Shown here: positions 1-10,914 of the stretch, piece by piece
Layout: each line of letters begins with the position of its first letter
Position numbering within the stretch: position 1 is the stretch's first letter
Source: Nymphaea colorata
Lineage: Eukaryota; Streptophyta; Magnoliopsida; Nymphaeales; Nymphaeaceae
Assembly (NCBI RefSeq): GCF_008831285.2
Contig: NC_045145.1
Coordinates: 4,068,723-4,132,722 of the forward strand
DNA: 64,000 nt
Reading direction: 5' to 3'
Notes under the pieces: model-generated
The model's input: the letters and a program-made list of their open reading frames with translations, nothing else
What the model was told of the DNA's origin: nothing
Databases searched by the model: none
Translations under genes and position numbers: made by a program

Positions 1-403
1 AGAGCAGATAAGTTGTCACAAAAAAGTATTGGTTGCTTAAGTAAGATGACACCAATATCTTTGAGTAAAAACGTAAGCCAAGTTAATTCTGCAGCCGGAG
101 CAGCGATGGCACCATATTCAGCTTTGCATCAAGACCGGGCTACGGTACTAATTTGCTTCTTGGAACTTCAGGAGATGCGAATTAGGTCCAAGAAAAATGC
201 CATAGCCACTAGAAGACTGGCGAGTGTTAGGAGAGCTATTCCAATCGGCATCCAAATAGGAGGAAGAGATAAATGTTTGGGCTTGAGAAACTGAATTCCA
301 TGAGAATGAGAAATAGTACCTTGAATATAATGCAAATTGCATTTAATAAGCTGAAAATGCTTTGTGGAAGGAGCATTCGTGAATCCAGAAACAACATAGT
401 CAC

Positions 404-773
404 AAATCATGTTTTAGAGTTTTAAATGCCAACGTTTTTCTTAGGTATAATACGACAAACTTGAAAAAAATAGAAAAAATTGGAAATAGTAAATTTTTAA
501 AAAACTGAAAATGAGGAAAAAATAAAATAAGTGAGAAACTAATAACACAAACAGATTTGCAAAAAATAAAAAATAGAAAATAAAAAATACTGTTTGGCAT
601 TAAAAAAACTGAAAAAATGAAAAAAAAACAAAAAATGCATTCAAAACGCGTTAAAACTTGTTTTTTTCGTTTTTAACTTTTTTTTTAAAACATGTTTTTT
701 TTTTTAAATTTTAAATACCATTTAATTTATCATGTTTTTTTGCATTTTTTCGAAAAAACGTGTTCTATGATTT
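404..773. mobile_element. AT-rich MITE-like insertion in copia RNase H region
   Basis: An extremely A/T-rich block separates two parts of the copia element that should be continuous: PDLF on one side and VSGFTNAPSTKHF on the other. It begins AAATCAT and ends with the inverted complement ATGATTT, so short terminal inverted repeats are likely. A reverse-oriented relative lies at about 60290-60530; both share a stretch around CTAATAACACAAAC. No TSD could be assigned and the ends are approximate. Confidence 0.55.
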
Positions 774-1472
774 ACAGCATATAAAAAGATCAGGCCATGT
801 GATGGTGAGCTAGTGTAACGCTACAAAGAGACTCAGTGTAAAGTGGCATCACGAAATGATTCCTTGGGATGCACCACTTCAGATATATAAGCAACCATAG
901 GAGTTCAAGTAGGTTTGCATGACCGCAATGTGCTTGAGAGATAATATCTAAAACCTATTGTCGTTGGTTCATAAACAATCCCTCATTTGTGCATTAACTT
1001 GTATGCCCAGTAGATCATGAAGATCGCCGAGGTGCTTCATGGCAAATGTATTGTGAACCTATTGCTGAAAAATGGCTAAGAAAAAAGAATTGCTGCTGCA
1101 AGAATAATGTCATCGACATATAATAATAACAATAATAACAATAATAACGCGCTCGATCCATCCATTGGTTGAACAAAAAGAGACAAGTCAATATTACTAG
1201 AATGGAATCTAGGAGAAAATAAAAATTTAGCAACTCCATCATACCAGGCCTGTGGTGCGTGTTTTAAGCCATACGAGGCTCGATTAAGCTTGCAAACCTG
1301 ATTGGGAAGAGCTGAATTTTTGAATCCAAGAGGCTGTCCAATGTAGTCAATTCCTGGGAGCTACTCATTAATGAAAACGTTCTTGACAACTAAATTGATG
1401 GAGAAGACAATCATAAGCAAGAGCGAGAGAGAGAATGAGCCTTATAGTTGCAAACTTAACCATAGGTGAGAA

Positions 1473-1666
1473 TAGAGGCGAAGTCAGAAATTTTTCATGA
1501 GGCGAGCCGAATTAAAGTTTCTAAATTTTGACTAGGGCCAAAATATAATTTTTCAAAATTTTTATATAAAACAAGTGAAATTTTTTAAAATTTACATCTA
1601 ATTTTTTTTATTTTTTTTTGAGGTGGGGCCAGGGCCCATGCGAGCCCTACCTTGACTCCGTCCGTG
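1473..1666. mobile_element. Short hAT-type MITE (GGGGCGGAGC family) in copia RT
   Basis: The 194-bp element starts TAGAGGCGAAGTC and ends GACTCCGTCCGTG (imperfect inverted ends). It is flanked by a perfect 8-bp duplication GGTGAGAA (1465-1472 and 1667-1674). Removing it and one duplication restores the copia RT reading ETFSP-MVKFATIR on the minus strand, which independently supports the boundaries. An 8-bp TSD fits the hAT superfamily. Confidence 0.85.
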
Positions 1667-1779
1667 GGTGAGAAGGTCTCCAAGAAATCAATGTCATGGA
1701 CTTGATTGAAACCCTAAGCAACAAGACATTCTTTGAGCCGTTCGATAGTGCTGTCATTTTTAAACTTGGTCTTAAAAAC

Positions 1780-2548
1780 TAGGGCTGGACATCGGGCCAG
1801 GCCAGGCCAATGTAATTTCGGGCCTCGGGCTTCGGTTAATGCCCGAAGCCCGGCCCGGCCCGATTGATAATGGGCCGGGCGGGCTTAGTCGGGCTTTTGG
1901 GCGGGGCGGGCCGGGCCTGTTTCTCATTTCTTCTTTCTTCTCCTCCTTCTCGCAAGGGAAATCGATCAAGTAGTTGTGGTGGACAGTCCATTGGAATGCA
2001 AAATCTGGCGATGAAATGAAAAAATGATCGACTGGTTGCGATGATAACGAGAAGCGAGGGAGAGCATGATGAAGAGGCGGTAGCGAGGGAGAGGAGCATG
2101 ATGGAAGAAGCCCTAACGGGCAGGAAAAAAAAATTGTCTAAAAAAAGTTGGACCTTTACGGTGATGGCGACGGCGATGGGTAGGACCGAAGGCTAACGGG
2201 GAGGACCGATGCCTGTGCAACGGCGACGGGGAGGACCGAAGGACCGACGAGGAGGATGGGAGGAGGCAGTCTTGACGACGGAGATGAAACTTTTAACAAC
2301 AAAAAGTCCAAAACCTTAAGTTACCTAAGTTCATTTTTGTAAAAAAAAAAAATACTATAATAGTAATGTCGGGCTTCTCGGGCCGCCGACGATCACTGCA
2401 GCAAGCTCGAGCCCGGCCCGTTATTTACCGGGCCGGGCCAAGCCCGATAAAAAAAACCCGAAACTCAATTTTTCAAGGACCGGGCCCGGGCCCGTGGCGG
2501 GCCGGGTACCGGGTACCCGGCGGTGGCCCGGCCCGGTGCCCAGGCTTA
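1780..2548. mobile_element. GGCCCGG-rich non-autonomous hAT element in copia RT
   Basis: The 769-bp element starts TAGGGCTGGACATCGGGCC; its other end, inverted, reads TAAGCCTGGGCACCGGGCC. Both subterminal regions are packed with GGGCC/GGCCC motifs. A perfect 8-bp TSD, TTAAAAAC, lies at 1772-1779 and 2549-2556. It splits the copia RT inside the conserved VFKTKFK stretch. No transposase coding is present; the predicted proline/arginine-rich reading frames come from the GC-rich repeats. Interior 2150-2290 is rich in GACGG/GGAGGA repeats. Confidence 0.87.
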
Positions 2549-4045
2549 TTAAAAACCCATCTCCTGCCGGTCCAAGTGCCATTATCTTATAAAGCTTGAC
2601 GCCATCTTGTGTGCCTAAGTGTGCAGTGTCATGGTTTAAGGGGAATATGAGAGGTGAGAAAGTGTTTGGGATTGAGTTTTACAATGCCGACTGAGATCGT
2701 GTAGTCATAGACTGGGTCTAAGAGGAGATGCGATGTTCAGAAGGTACGAAGGTATCAGTGGGAGGGTTGGGTAAAGGATCACTATGATGGTCCAGATTTG
2801 GATCTTGGGTATTAGGCATCTCAAGGTATTCACGATGGTGATCATTTAGGAGATGATCCACATGAATTCAGGCAAGGTCTTGTACACTAATTTGGATCCA
2901 CATTAGGTAAGAGACTGTTTTAGGTGGTTCATCAAGATTTTGGGAAAAAAGACACTATATCAGCCGGTGAAGGAGCATTTCCTGGGCTGATTATAGTTTG
3001 AAAGGGAAAAGTTTTTCATCAAAAACCAAATGTTTAAAAATCTAAACTTGGCCTATTGAAGGAAACAAACTTCTATATCCTTTGTCTTCATCACTGTACC
3101 CGACGAACACAAGGTAATCTCTTTGGCTGAAATTTGTGTTCATTATGTCTTTTAATGTAAGGATAACATCTGAACCCAAATGATCTCAGACAAGAGTAGT
3201 CTGGTTGTTTTTTGAAAAGTCTCTTATATGGGATTTGCATATTAACATTGGGATTCCGCAATCTATTTATGAGCCTTATGGCAGTTGGGAAAACTTCTGC
3301 CAAATATGAAGAGAGGAGTTGACTATGAAGTAAAAGAGTTAGTCCTAATTCTGTGACTGTTCGGGGATTGTGTTCAGCAATTCCATTCTGTTTAGGCAAC
3401 TTGAGACATGCCTTTTGGTTCTTGATCCCATTATCTTTTAAGTATCTCATCAAGTCGTCACAATTCAATTCGCCTCCCTCATCGGTCTGAAAACATTTGA
3501 TAATGGCTCCAAACTGAGTGCGAACTATTTTACAAAATTTTAGGATTTTTTTCCAAAAAATATGATTTTCACTTTAATGGATAAATTCAAAAATATCAAG
3601 TGTAATGTTCAACAAACAATGCATAGTACTAAATTTTTTTACAAGAATAAAGTGGCACAGGCCCCCCAAGACCATAACGTACTTTTCCAAATAAACCATA
3701 ATTTTCATCAACAAGAGGGAGAAAAGGCAAGCATAGAGCTTTGTCCATTTGACAACTAGAGCATAAACATAAACTAGGGTCCTTATTAGAAACAGAAATC
3801 ATGCCCCAAGGATTAAGAATGATAATTATTTTTTGCTGTTGGATGGCCAAGTCTACTTTGCCATACTTCAGACATTGCTGCCTTGAAAGAAGTTGAGAAG
3901 AAAACTCCCTTGGAGTTTGTTGTTAGTGCGTAAAGTGACCCCTTCTTAGACCAGGTTGCAATCACTTGCCAAGTTGACTTATCCTTTATAGCAAAATGAT
4001 CAGATGTGAATTCAACAAACATTATTGCAAAAATTCATGGTCAAA

Positions 4046-4892
4046 TACTACCGAAAAACGGTGATATCACACCGAAAAAATTTAGATATATACCTACAAG
4101 CATGTTATAACTTAAAATCATATAGAAATAGAAAAAAGGGGGCAAGGAGATTGAGGAACCAACTTTTTCAAGGTTCAAGTTGTCCAAAAAGTAGCCATTG
4201 AAAAATTGCCCTTGGGAAGAAGGAGGAAGAAAAAAGAAAAAAAGAGAGAAGAAGAAGAAAGGAAAAAGAGGGTTCAGGCAGAGGTAATAAGTTGGGGAAA
4301 GCTTTACCGACACATACAATACGTTGATAAAGGCCTTACTTGAAAGCATTGGTATTGTTAATGCGGTAAACATTACCGAAGTTTGAGGCACATCGGTGAA
4401 AAAGGCATTAGCGATGTCTGGAGTCAACATGTCGATTAAAGTTGAGTTTTACGGATGCGTGATTGCTAGCATTGGTAATGTTTCAATGGGAGGTAAGTTT
4501 TAATCACACGAGGAAAGTCACGCATCGGTAAAACTTGAACGATACATGTACTTTTTACAGACATCCGGGCCGAGCCGGGTACCGGCTGGGCCGCATCATT
4601 GGGCCTGGGACCCGGTTTTCCCGGCTCGTGTTCGGGCCTGACCGGGCCGTGTACCGAGTACCCGCCGGTGGCCCGGCCCTGCCCGACCCGGCTTAACTTC
4701 AACAATACAGTAGCTCAACGCCCTTCAGTAAGAACTGTTTTTAACCAACGTTTTTTACTAAATGTTGGTGATAATTCATACAGTACTTATGAACATCTGT
4801 AAAAATCGACTTTCACCGACGTTGACTTTCACCAACGTGATATTTGACATGATATTTTCTACACCTTGGTGAAACCCTTTTTTTTTGTAGTA
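4046..4892 (-). mobile_element. Deletion-derivative CACTA (En/Spm) element
   Basis: The ends read TACTACCG on the left and, inverted, TACTACAAAAAA on the right. Subterminal ACCGA/TCGGT-type motifs recur. The block is an inverted relative of the left part of the CACTA element at 43563-47146: both share a pyrimidine/purine-rich tract, the CATTACC/GGTAATG motifs and the sequence around ATAACATGCTTGTAGG. It interrupts the minus-strand copia remnant between VSQLT and CNNVFVEF. No TSD was found. A GGCCCGG-rich segment is nested inside it. Confidence 0.75.
4562..4700. mobile_element. GGGCCGGG-rich insert (hAT-like ends) within CACTA derivative
   Basis: This GC-rich patch runs from CATCCGGGCCGAGCC to GACCCGGCTTAAC in an AT-rich surround. 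The inverted ends resemble those of the element at 1780-2548. It is not found in the related CACTA element at 43563. No exact TSD was recognised, so the limits are approximate. Confidence 0.5.
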
Positions 4893-5274
4893 TATACGAA
4901 TGATGTAAGTTGGCTTACAAAAATTAAATTCTTCATAATATCAGGAACCACCAAAACGTCAAAGAACACTTGCTATATAAGTAATCTCTAACATTTATCT
5001 CCATTGTGTACCTTGACGTGATCAGATCCATTGCATTTGGAATACGATGTAAGGTTACTTGAATTGTCGGTGGCATTAGTTGAGGTGCTAGTATCTAGGT
5101 ATCATCATCTGTAGGATCTGTCACCTTCATAGTTTGAGAACGCTTGAGGAAAGGCCATCGGGATTGGTGAAAAAAATGATAGCACTTCATGGTTCTATGG
5201 GTTTTCAATCCACAGATCTGACAAGCTGGACGATCTTGAGTGGAAGAATTTCACAACCCTCGGTTTTCATTGGG

Positions 5275-5635
5275 TAGTGGATCGGGTAGCCGACCGGTAC
5301 TAGTACTCGGCTTGGATGTGCCCCACTAAGCTTGATAAGATTTTTTAAATATTAATTTTATTGTTTTTTTGTATAATATTACAATATTTTATTACAATTA
5401 GTTATATATATATTATTTTACATTAAAAAATACATATTAATTTTATTTGGATCGAGTCAAGTCGAGCTCGAACTCGGGTTTGAGTGTTGGGTCGAACCGG
5501 CCTAAAGCTTAGGCCTAGTTTTGAGACTAATTACCTTTAGTCTGGTTCGTAGGGTCTAAAGCCTAGACCTTGTTTTGAGACTAATTACCTTTAGTCTGGT
5601 TCGTAGGGCGAAGCCGTGGCCATGACGTTTATATG
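5275..5635. repeat. GTCGAGCTCG-rich repeat and a 55-bp tandem duplication
   Basis: Left part (5275-5500): a MITE-like block with CGGGTAGCCGACCGG at one end and TCGAGTCAAGTCGAGCTCG motifs at the other, enclosing a very AT-rich core. Right part: a unit of about 55 bp around TTTGAGACTAATTACC is present twice in tandem (about 5507-5560 and 5562-5615) with few differences. No gene is visible. Confidence 0.5.
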
Positions 5636-5819
5636 AGCCTCAATTATTGTATTTATTGTAGTATCCGTGCCTTTGGTTTGATTGAGAAACTTGCGGACTT
5701 ACAAAAGCCACGTTTTGGATGATTTTTTTATGACTAGCATGGTGATCTTTCGTCATTTCATGGCCACAAAGAAGAGACACACTACGACAAATGTTTTTTT
5801 TAGCAACAGCGGCTAAACC

Positions 5820-6920
5820 GTTCTTGGTCCTAAACCGGCTCAAACGAGTGAGTTTGAGCTAAGAACTCGGTCTATCGAGTCGAGCTCGACCTGACATTGC
5901 GTAGCTTGACTCAAATTTGAGCTGTCAAATATGAGTCGAGTTGTCCAAGTTTGAACTCGACTCAACTCATGTACAGTACTAAGCCAAAGTGCTAGCCCAT
6001 CCATCTGGTTTGGTTTCAAATTGCCAATCATTCAACTAAAAATAACTAGAAAGCTAGAGACAACAATTAATAAGAGATTTATAGTCTGGTTTGATTTGTC
6101 AATAAACCTATGTCTGCTCACTCCAATAGCATAATTTTGATTTTTTTTCCCCCTCATACCATCATCGCTGAGGGATTTCTTTTATATAAATTTGTACCTT
6201 TACATTTTAATCTCAATCCACATTTGTGAGTTTACGATATTTGATAATGTAGCAAGTTTAATAACAAAAAAAAATGAAGAAAATCCATCATAGTTTTTGT
6301 CTAAACTATATCAAACCTCTTTTCCTGGATGATAGAGCTAACAGTTGCATAGTTCAGCCATCGCTTGGGGTATTCCTCTACCCCGCCAAAAAAATCCATT
6401 AGGCTCCTTTGGCTGTTGAAACACTCTATGAGTGTTTCATGAATTTACGCCAAAGATTGAAGCAGATTCATAGAAAACTCGAACCAGATGTACATGAATC
6501 TGTATCAATCATCTTTGGGGCAGATTCATTGGATACTCACGAAGTGTTCAAATGACTCCTTTCAGAAACCTTGGTGCAACAGTTTCCGTATCTGACTTTG
6601 CTTCACAAACAAATGAACTAACTTGTCAGGGTGAAATTCATAATAACAGTCATTTTCCATAATGAATTTTGAAATAAATAATAAGTGCTTTGACAGATGA
6701 AACATTCAGTAACGTAAAACTTGTTTGAGCACTGGTAATCAAGAGGAGTCAATGGTGTGAAGCTATAGTGTCTGGATACCAAGCTGGGTCTTAAGATGCA
6801 TCCATAAACTGCATCGGCAATGTCATACCGTTGCTTGACCATATAATTTTTACGCCGATAAAATTGGTAAGTTTCAACAATACGAGCTTCGAGGTATAGG
6901 AGAACTTGATGCACAGTTGT
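5820..6920. repeat. Copy A of the segmental repeat, with a hAT-type MITE end
   Basis: The CGAGCTCGA-rich block at about 5820-5981 ends GTACAGTACTA, followed by AGCCAAAG, the same target octamer as the MITE at 36451-36855. From about 5990 the sequence matches, in order, 36860-37210 plus 38345-38530, and 42650-43500. Shared landmarks are AAAGCTAGAGACAAC, a stretch around TTTATGAGTTTATGATATTT, CTTGGGGTATTCC and TCATTGCCCATAATGAAT-like sequence. No coding capacity was recognised. The copies appear to be the downstream flank of an ancestral UGT-bearing unit. Confidence 0.65.
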
Positions 6921-6929
6921 TGTAAGTAG

Positions 6930-7560
6930 GAGTGTATATAGGGATATTAATAAAACTGATCACATCCATCCGATGATTCTACGGAACCACATGGAAAGAG
7001 GATATGGAAGACATCCGATAAGAATTCAGATTGGATTTGGATATAAGAAATAACATCCGACTAGATTCGGTTTCAGATTTGGATTCAGGTTGAACTATTT
7101 GTTTAGTTTTTTGGATTTGGATTCAGATCAGATATACTTTAAAATAAATATCATATACTCAATGCCAAAAATATGGTTGGATTTGGTTTAATAATCAGAT
7201 TCATATATCAGTACAAAAATTGGATTGGGATTCTCAATTCACATTTTAAATTTAGATATAGTATGAGGGGCAGAGCAAAAAATTTTTCATGACAAGGGCC
7301 AAATTAAAGTTTTTAACTAAGACCGAAATATCATTTTTTAAAATTTTTTATAAATAAACAAAATTTTCTAAAATTTTACATGTACTTTTTTTTAAAAGTT
7401 GAGGTGGGGCCAAGGCTCATGTGGGCCCCTCCTTGACTCCGCCCCTTTATAGTATAGATTTTTTGTTCCTCCCAATTGGAATATGAATTCAAATCCTAGA
7501 TATCCAAAAAAATGGATGTGGTAAACTATATATATCTATTCAAATCCAATCCATTGGCAT
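6930..7560. mobile_element. GGATTTGGATTCAGAT-type MITE relic
   Basis: Repeated GGATTTGGAT/GATTCAGAT motifs run through this AT-rich block. The same family recurs at 28893-29250, 34500-34790, on either side of the CACTA element (43508-43562 and 47147-47240) and at 63810-64000. The copy at 34725-34745 lacks the insertion at 7265-7447 and so shows the empty site. Confidence 0.6.
7265..7447. mobile_element. Short hAT-type MITE (GGGGCGGAGC family)
   Basis: The 183-bp element starts GAGGGGCAGAGC and ends GACTCCGCCCCTT. It is flanked by a perfect 8-bp TSD, TATAGTAT (7257-7264 and 7448-7455). It shares its interior (TTTTTCATGA near the left end, GAGGTGGGGCC near the right) with the element at 1473-1666. 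It is nested inside the GGATTTGGAT-type MITE relic. Confidence 0.85.
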
Positions 7561-8276
7561 ACATAATTGTGTCCTCCATAGTAAGGACAACTATTATTGA
7601 TAAATTGTCCTCTTCCATATGTACGACTATTGCTCCATCGTCCTTAAAATCATAAGAACGTATTTTCTCACACTAAAAATGTCTTTAATTCAAAATTGAC
7701 ATTTGTGCCTGTAAAGCACCATGGTCACAATGAAGAAAGCGCCATCTCTCATATTCTTGAGAGCATTTTTGAGTTCTTTGACTTGAATGCATATTCAACA
7801 AAATGGAAAGGGATGATTTAGCTAGCCGAACGTAAAAGAATTTATGCTAGTGTTTTTCATACAGGTGCCTTCAAATATTTGTTGTCTATTTATGCTTGTA
7901 CTGCATGAGGAATGGAAATTTCGGAAAACATTGTTCCTTAGCAAAAAAATTATGGCTTTGCGGCTGCATCCGGAGCAAGTAATATAGATGGATAAATGAA
8001 GCTTGCGTCCATGATGCAGGAATCCATATTGGTGCATGATAAACTACAATGAGGTGATGCCAAATGTTACTACTTGCTGTAGTTTACATTGAATATTTTT
8101 GAATCTTGAAATTGGATTTAGATTAGCAACTCGTTTGCATGTTCATAAAACAAGGACTACACACACAGTCTTGAGGCCGAGGTCGTGCATAATTGGCCCA
8201 ATTAACAACTATAGTATGAAGATGCTTTAAAGAGGCCGAAGCCCTCTTCTTTCCGCTGCTCCCATAGCCGGTGGTT
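7561..8276. other. Non-coding spacer, nothing recognised
   Basis: AT-rich sequence with no convincing reading frame, repeat or RNA gene. The last bases, GCTTT (8277-8281), are the left target duplication of the copia element that follows. Confidence 0.5.
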
Positions 8277-8281
8277 GCTTT

Positions 8282-8872
8282 TGTTGGGGCGGAAGAAAAG
8301 GGGAGGGCACCCGATGGTGCCCCCAATTCTTTCTTACGTCTCTCTCTCTCTTTCTTTTAGGGTTTTTTATTTTGGGGAAAAGAGAGGTGTGCTCTCTTGT
8401 GGCTGCACAGCAAAAGGAGAAGAGGAAGGGAGAGAAGGAGAAGAGGAAGGCAAGGAAGAGAAGGTTGCGAGCTCTTGGCTTGAGCAAGATTCGATTCTAA
8501 GGAAGAGGCCAGACGCATCTCCTTCCAATCCACATTTTGAGCATTTCATCGGTGATATTTCCCTTGTTTTTCTCATATAGTCTTGATGAGATATTATTGT
8601 TTGAGGGTTGACTTTGTGTAGCTCATCGTAGGATAACTTATATCATTGATTATAGTGGATTGAGTTTGGGTCGTAGTACCCCGTGGTTTTTACCCTCATT
8701 GTTTTTGAGGGGTTTTCCACGTAAAAATCTTCTTGTACAGTTTGTGACTGTGTTTATTTTGCTTGGATTGCTTGGTCGTTGATTCATTGCTTATTGCATG
8801 ATCGGTTTGGGCTATACTTCGTTGTTGAATCATTATTAGTAGATTGGTGCCTATCCGCATTTTATCCCAACA
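8282..8872 (+). repeat. 5' LTR of copia element 8282-13569
   Basis: Starts TGTTGGGGCGGAAG and ends ATCCCAACA. It is highly similar to the 3' copy over its length (shared CTCTCTCTCTTTCTTTTAGG-type tract and GGGGTTTTCCACGTAAAAAT). Compared with the 3' LTR it lacks about 34 bp just after the first six bases. Confidence 0.88.
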
Positions 8873-8891
8873 AAGTGGTATCAGAGCCAAT

Positions 8892-9980
8892 ATGGTGGAT
8901 AACAAAATTGATTTTGGTACTAGCCGTATGATTAGTCTAAATGAGACTAATTATAGTTTATGGAAAAATAAGATGAAAGATTTCTTATATGTGAAGGCTA
9001 TGCACCTCCCAGTTTTTGCCAAAGAAAAGCCTGATTCTAAGTCTGATGTGGAATGAGAATTTGAACACGAATAAGTTTGTGGTTTCATTCGATAATTTGT
9101 GGATAAAAATGTTTATAACCATATCCAAGATGAAAATCATGCATGTAGTTTGTGGGCAAAATTAGAAAATCTTTATGCCTCCAATACAGGAAATAGTAAA
9201 TTATTTCTTCTGAAAAGATTGATGAATTTGAGATTCAGGGAGGGCAGTTCAGTGTCAGATTTTTTAAATGATTTTCAGGGGATCATCAGTCAGTTATTCA
9301 GTATGGGTGTTAAGTTTGAAGATGAGATTTTGAGATTATTATTGCTTGCTACTTTGCCTGATTCGTACGGGACATTTAGAGTCTCGCTTACTAATTCTGC
9401 AGCTAATGGGGTTGTTTATTTAGAGACTGTTAAGTCAGGTATTCTCAATGATGAGATGAGAAGAAAATCCCATGCTTGCTCTTCTTAGACAGAGGTTCTT
9501 TTCATAGAGAACAGGGAAATGAGTAAATTCAAGAGTAACAGAGGCAGAAATAAAAGTAGAAGCAAGTCCAAATCGAGATATAAGAATTTGGAATGCCACT
9601 ACTGTGGAAAGAAAAGACACATAAAGAAGTACTGCTTCTAGCTGAAGAAGGAGAATAAAATTGGAGAGAAACAGGAGAAGAAAAATAACCGAGAAGATAA
9701 TGACGCAGCCGCTGCACAACATGAAATGTTCATTGTTTGTGATGCTGACATGGTTAATGTTGCCAGAGATGATACTTGTTGGCTTGTTGATAGTGGTTCA
9801 ACTCTTCATGTTACTTCCCATAAGGATTTTTTCTCTTCATATATTTTTGGTAATTTTGGTACTTTGAGAATGTGTAATGGTTCTTTGTCTTATGTTGTAG
9901 ACAGAGGCGACGTCATTCTGAAGAATGCGAATGGAGCTCTATTAAAGCTAACATATGTGAGGCATGCACCTGAACCTTAT
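8892..9980 (+). pseudogene. copia gag and protease, broken
   Basis: The gag reading starts [20 protein letters not shown] at 8892. It continues through a UBN2-type gag core (about 9100-9480: LWAKLENLYASN, then LNDFQGIISQL), a zinc knuckle CHYCGKKRHIKKYC (CX2CX4HX4C, about 9595-9640), and the aspartic protease signature DSGST (about 9790). In-frame stops fall at about 9053, 9486 and 9640, and the frame is lost near 9990 before the pre-integrase region. Several stops could be C-to-T changes at former Trp or Gln codons, as expected in methylated old elements. Confidence 0.85.
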
Positions 9981-10851
9981 CTCTATAGGAAGGTTCGATG
10001 AAGAAGCGTATCACAATACTTTTGGTGATGGCGAGTGGAAGCTTACTAGAGGTTCCTTGATTATTGCTCGAGGCAAGAGATGCAGCAATAATCTTTATAC
10101 TATGCAGACATCGATTTCCAGAGACATGGTACATGTGACAAAGGATGAGAAATCTATTGAGTTGAGGCACAGGAGGCTGAGACATATGAGCGACAAGGGA
10201 CTGCAATTCTTGATCAAGAAGAATCTTCTACAAGATGTAAAGAAGGATAAACTTGACAAATGCAGTCATTATTTTGCAGGGAAGCAAACCTGAGTCTCTT
10301 TCAAGAGTCATCCACTTTCTAGAAAGTCAGAAGCACTTGAATTGGTTCATACAGATATATGCGGTCCAATGAAAGTAAGTTCACATGGTGGTGTACTTTA
10401 TTTTGTTACGTTTATTGATGATTTTTTCAGGAAAGTTTGGGTCTATTCTTTAAAGAGGAAAGTCCAAGTCCTTGGTGTTTTCAAAGACTTTCATGCACTG
10501 GTTGAAAGGCAGTCAGAAAAGAAGCTGAAGTGTGTTTGCAGCGATAATGGGGGAGAGTATATTGGTCCATTTGATGAGTATTGCAAATCTCATGGCATCA
10601 GACATCAGAAGACTGCACCTAAGACTCCTCGGTTGAATGGCGTGGCAGAAAGAATGAACAAGACAATCATGGAGAGAGTTAGATGTCTTCTATCTGAAGC
10701 TAAGTTATCCGATTCCTTTTGGTGTGAAGCTTTACATACTGCTGCTTATGTGATTAACTTGTCTCCACATGTTCCTTTAGATGGTGATGTTCCTAACAGA
10801 GTTTGGTATGGAAAGGATGTATCCTATGAGCACTTACGTGTATTTAGATGA
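9964..10851 (+). pseudogene. copia integrase (GAG-pre-integrase plus rve core), broken
   Basis: 9964-10290 holds the GAG-pre-integrase segment (HLNLISIGRFDEE, then ELRHRRLRHMSDKGL). 10342-10851 holds the integrase catalytic core: DICGPMKVSSHGG and FVTFIDDFFRKVWVY, then CVCSDNGGEY and TPRLNGVAERMNKT. The acidic D, D and E residues expected of the DDE core are visible. A stop near 10291 and a frame change near 10850 separate it from its neighbours. Confidence 0.85.
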
Positions 10852-10914
10852 AGGACATTTGTGCATATACCAAAGAATGAGAGATCGAAGTTGGAATAAA
10901 AAATCGGGTGGTGC

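Larger units (their letters stand above)
1..5270 (-). mobile_element. Degenerate Ty1/copia retrotransposon, multiply interrupted
   Basis: Read on the minus strand from right to left, the domains follow copia order. A gag zinc knuckle (CQICGLKTHRTMKC) lies near 5190-5260. The protease/integrase junction (VLVVPDIMKNLI) lies near 4920-4970. GAG-pre-integrase (WQSRLGHPTAK) is at 3813-4022 and the integrase C-terminal half at 3091-3468. Reverse transcriptase (GFNQVHDIDFLETFSP, then VKFATIRLILSLALAYD) spans about 950-1770, and RNase H (DADWNSSPNTRQSSSGY) is at 1-300. Frameshifts and stops are frequent, so it cannot be active. No LTRs were seen; the RNase H side runs off the window edge. The gaps between domains coincide with separate inserted elements listed below. 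Confidence 0.85.

Noticed and set aside
1836-2599. Pro/Arg/Gly-rich frames in GGCCCGG blocks
   Set aside because: They are translations of hAT subterminal repeats.
8227-8580. Frames in both LTRs (also 12919-13277) rich in Arg/Glu/Ser
   Set aside because: They arise from the CT/GA-rich LTR tract and are present in both LTRs; they are not genes.
8876-8888. Possible tRNA gene remnant at TGGTATCAGAGCC
   Set aside because: It is a retroelement primer-binding site immediately after the LTR.
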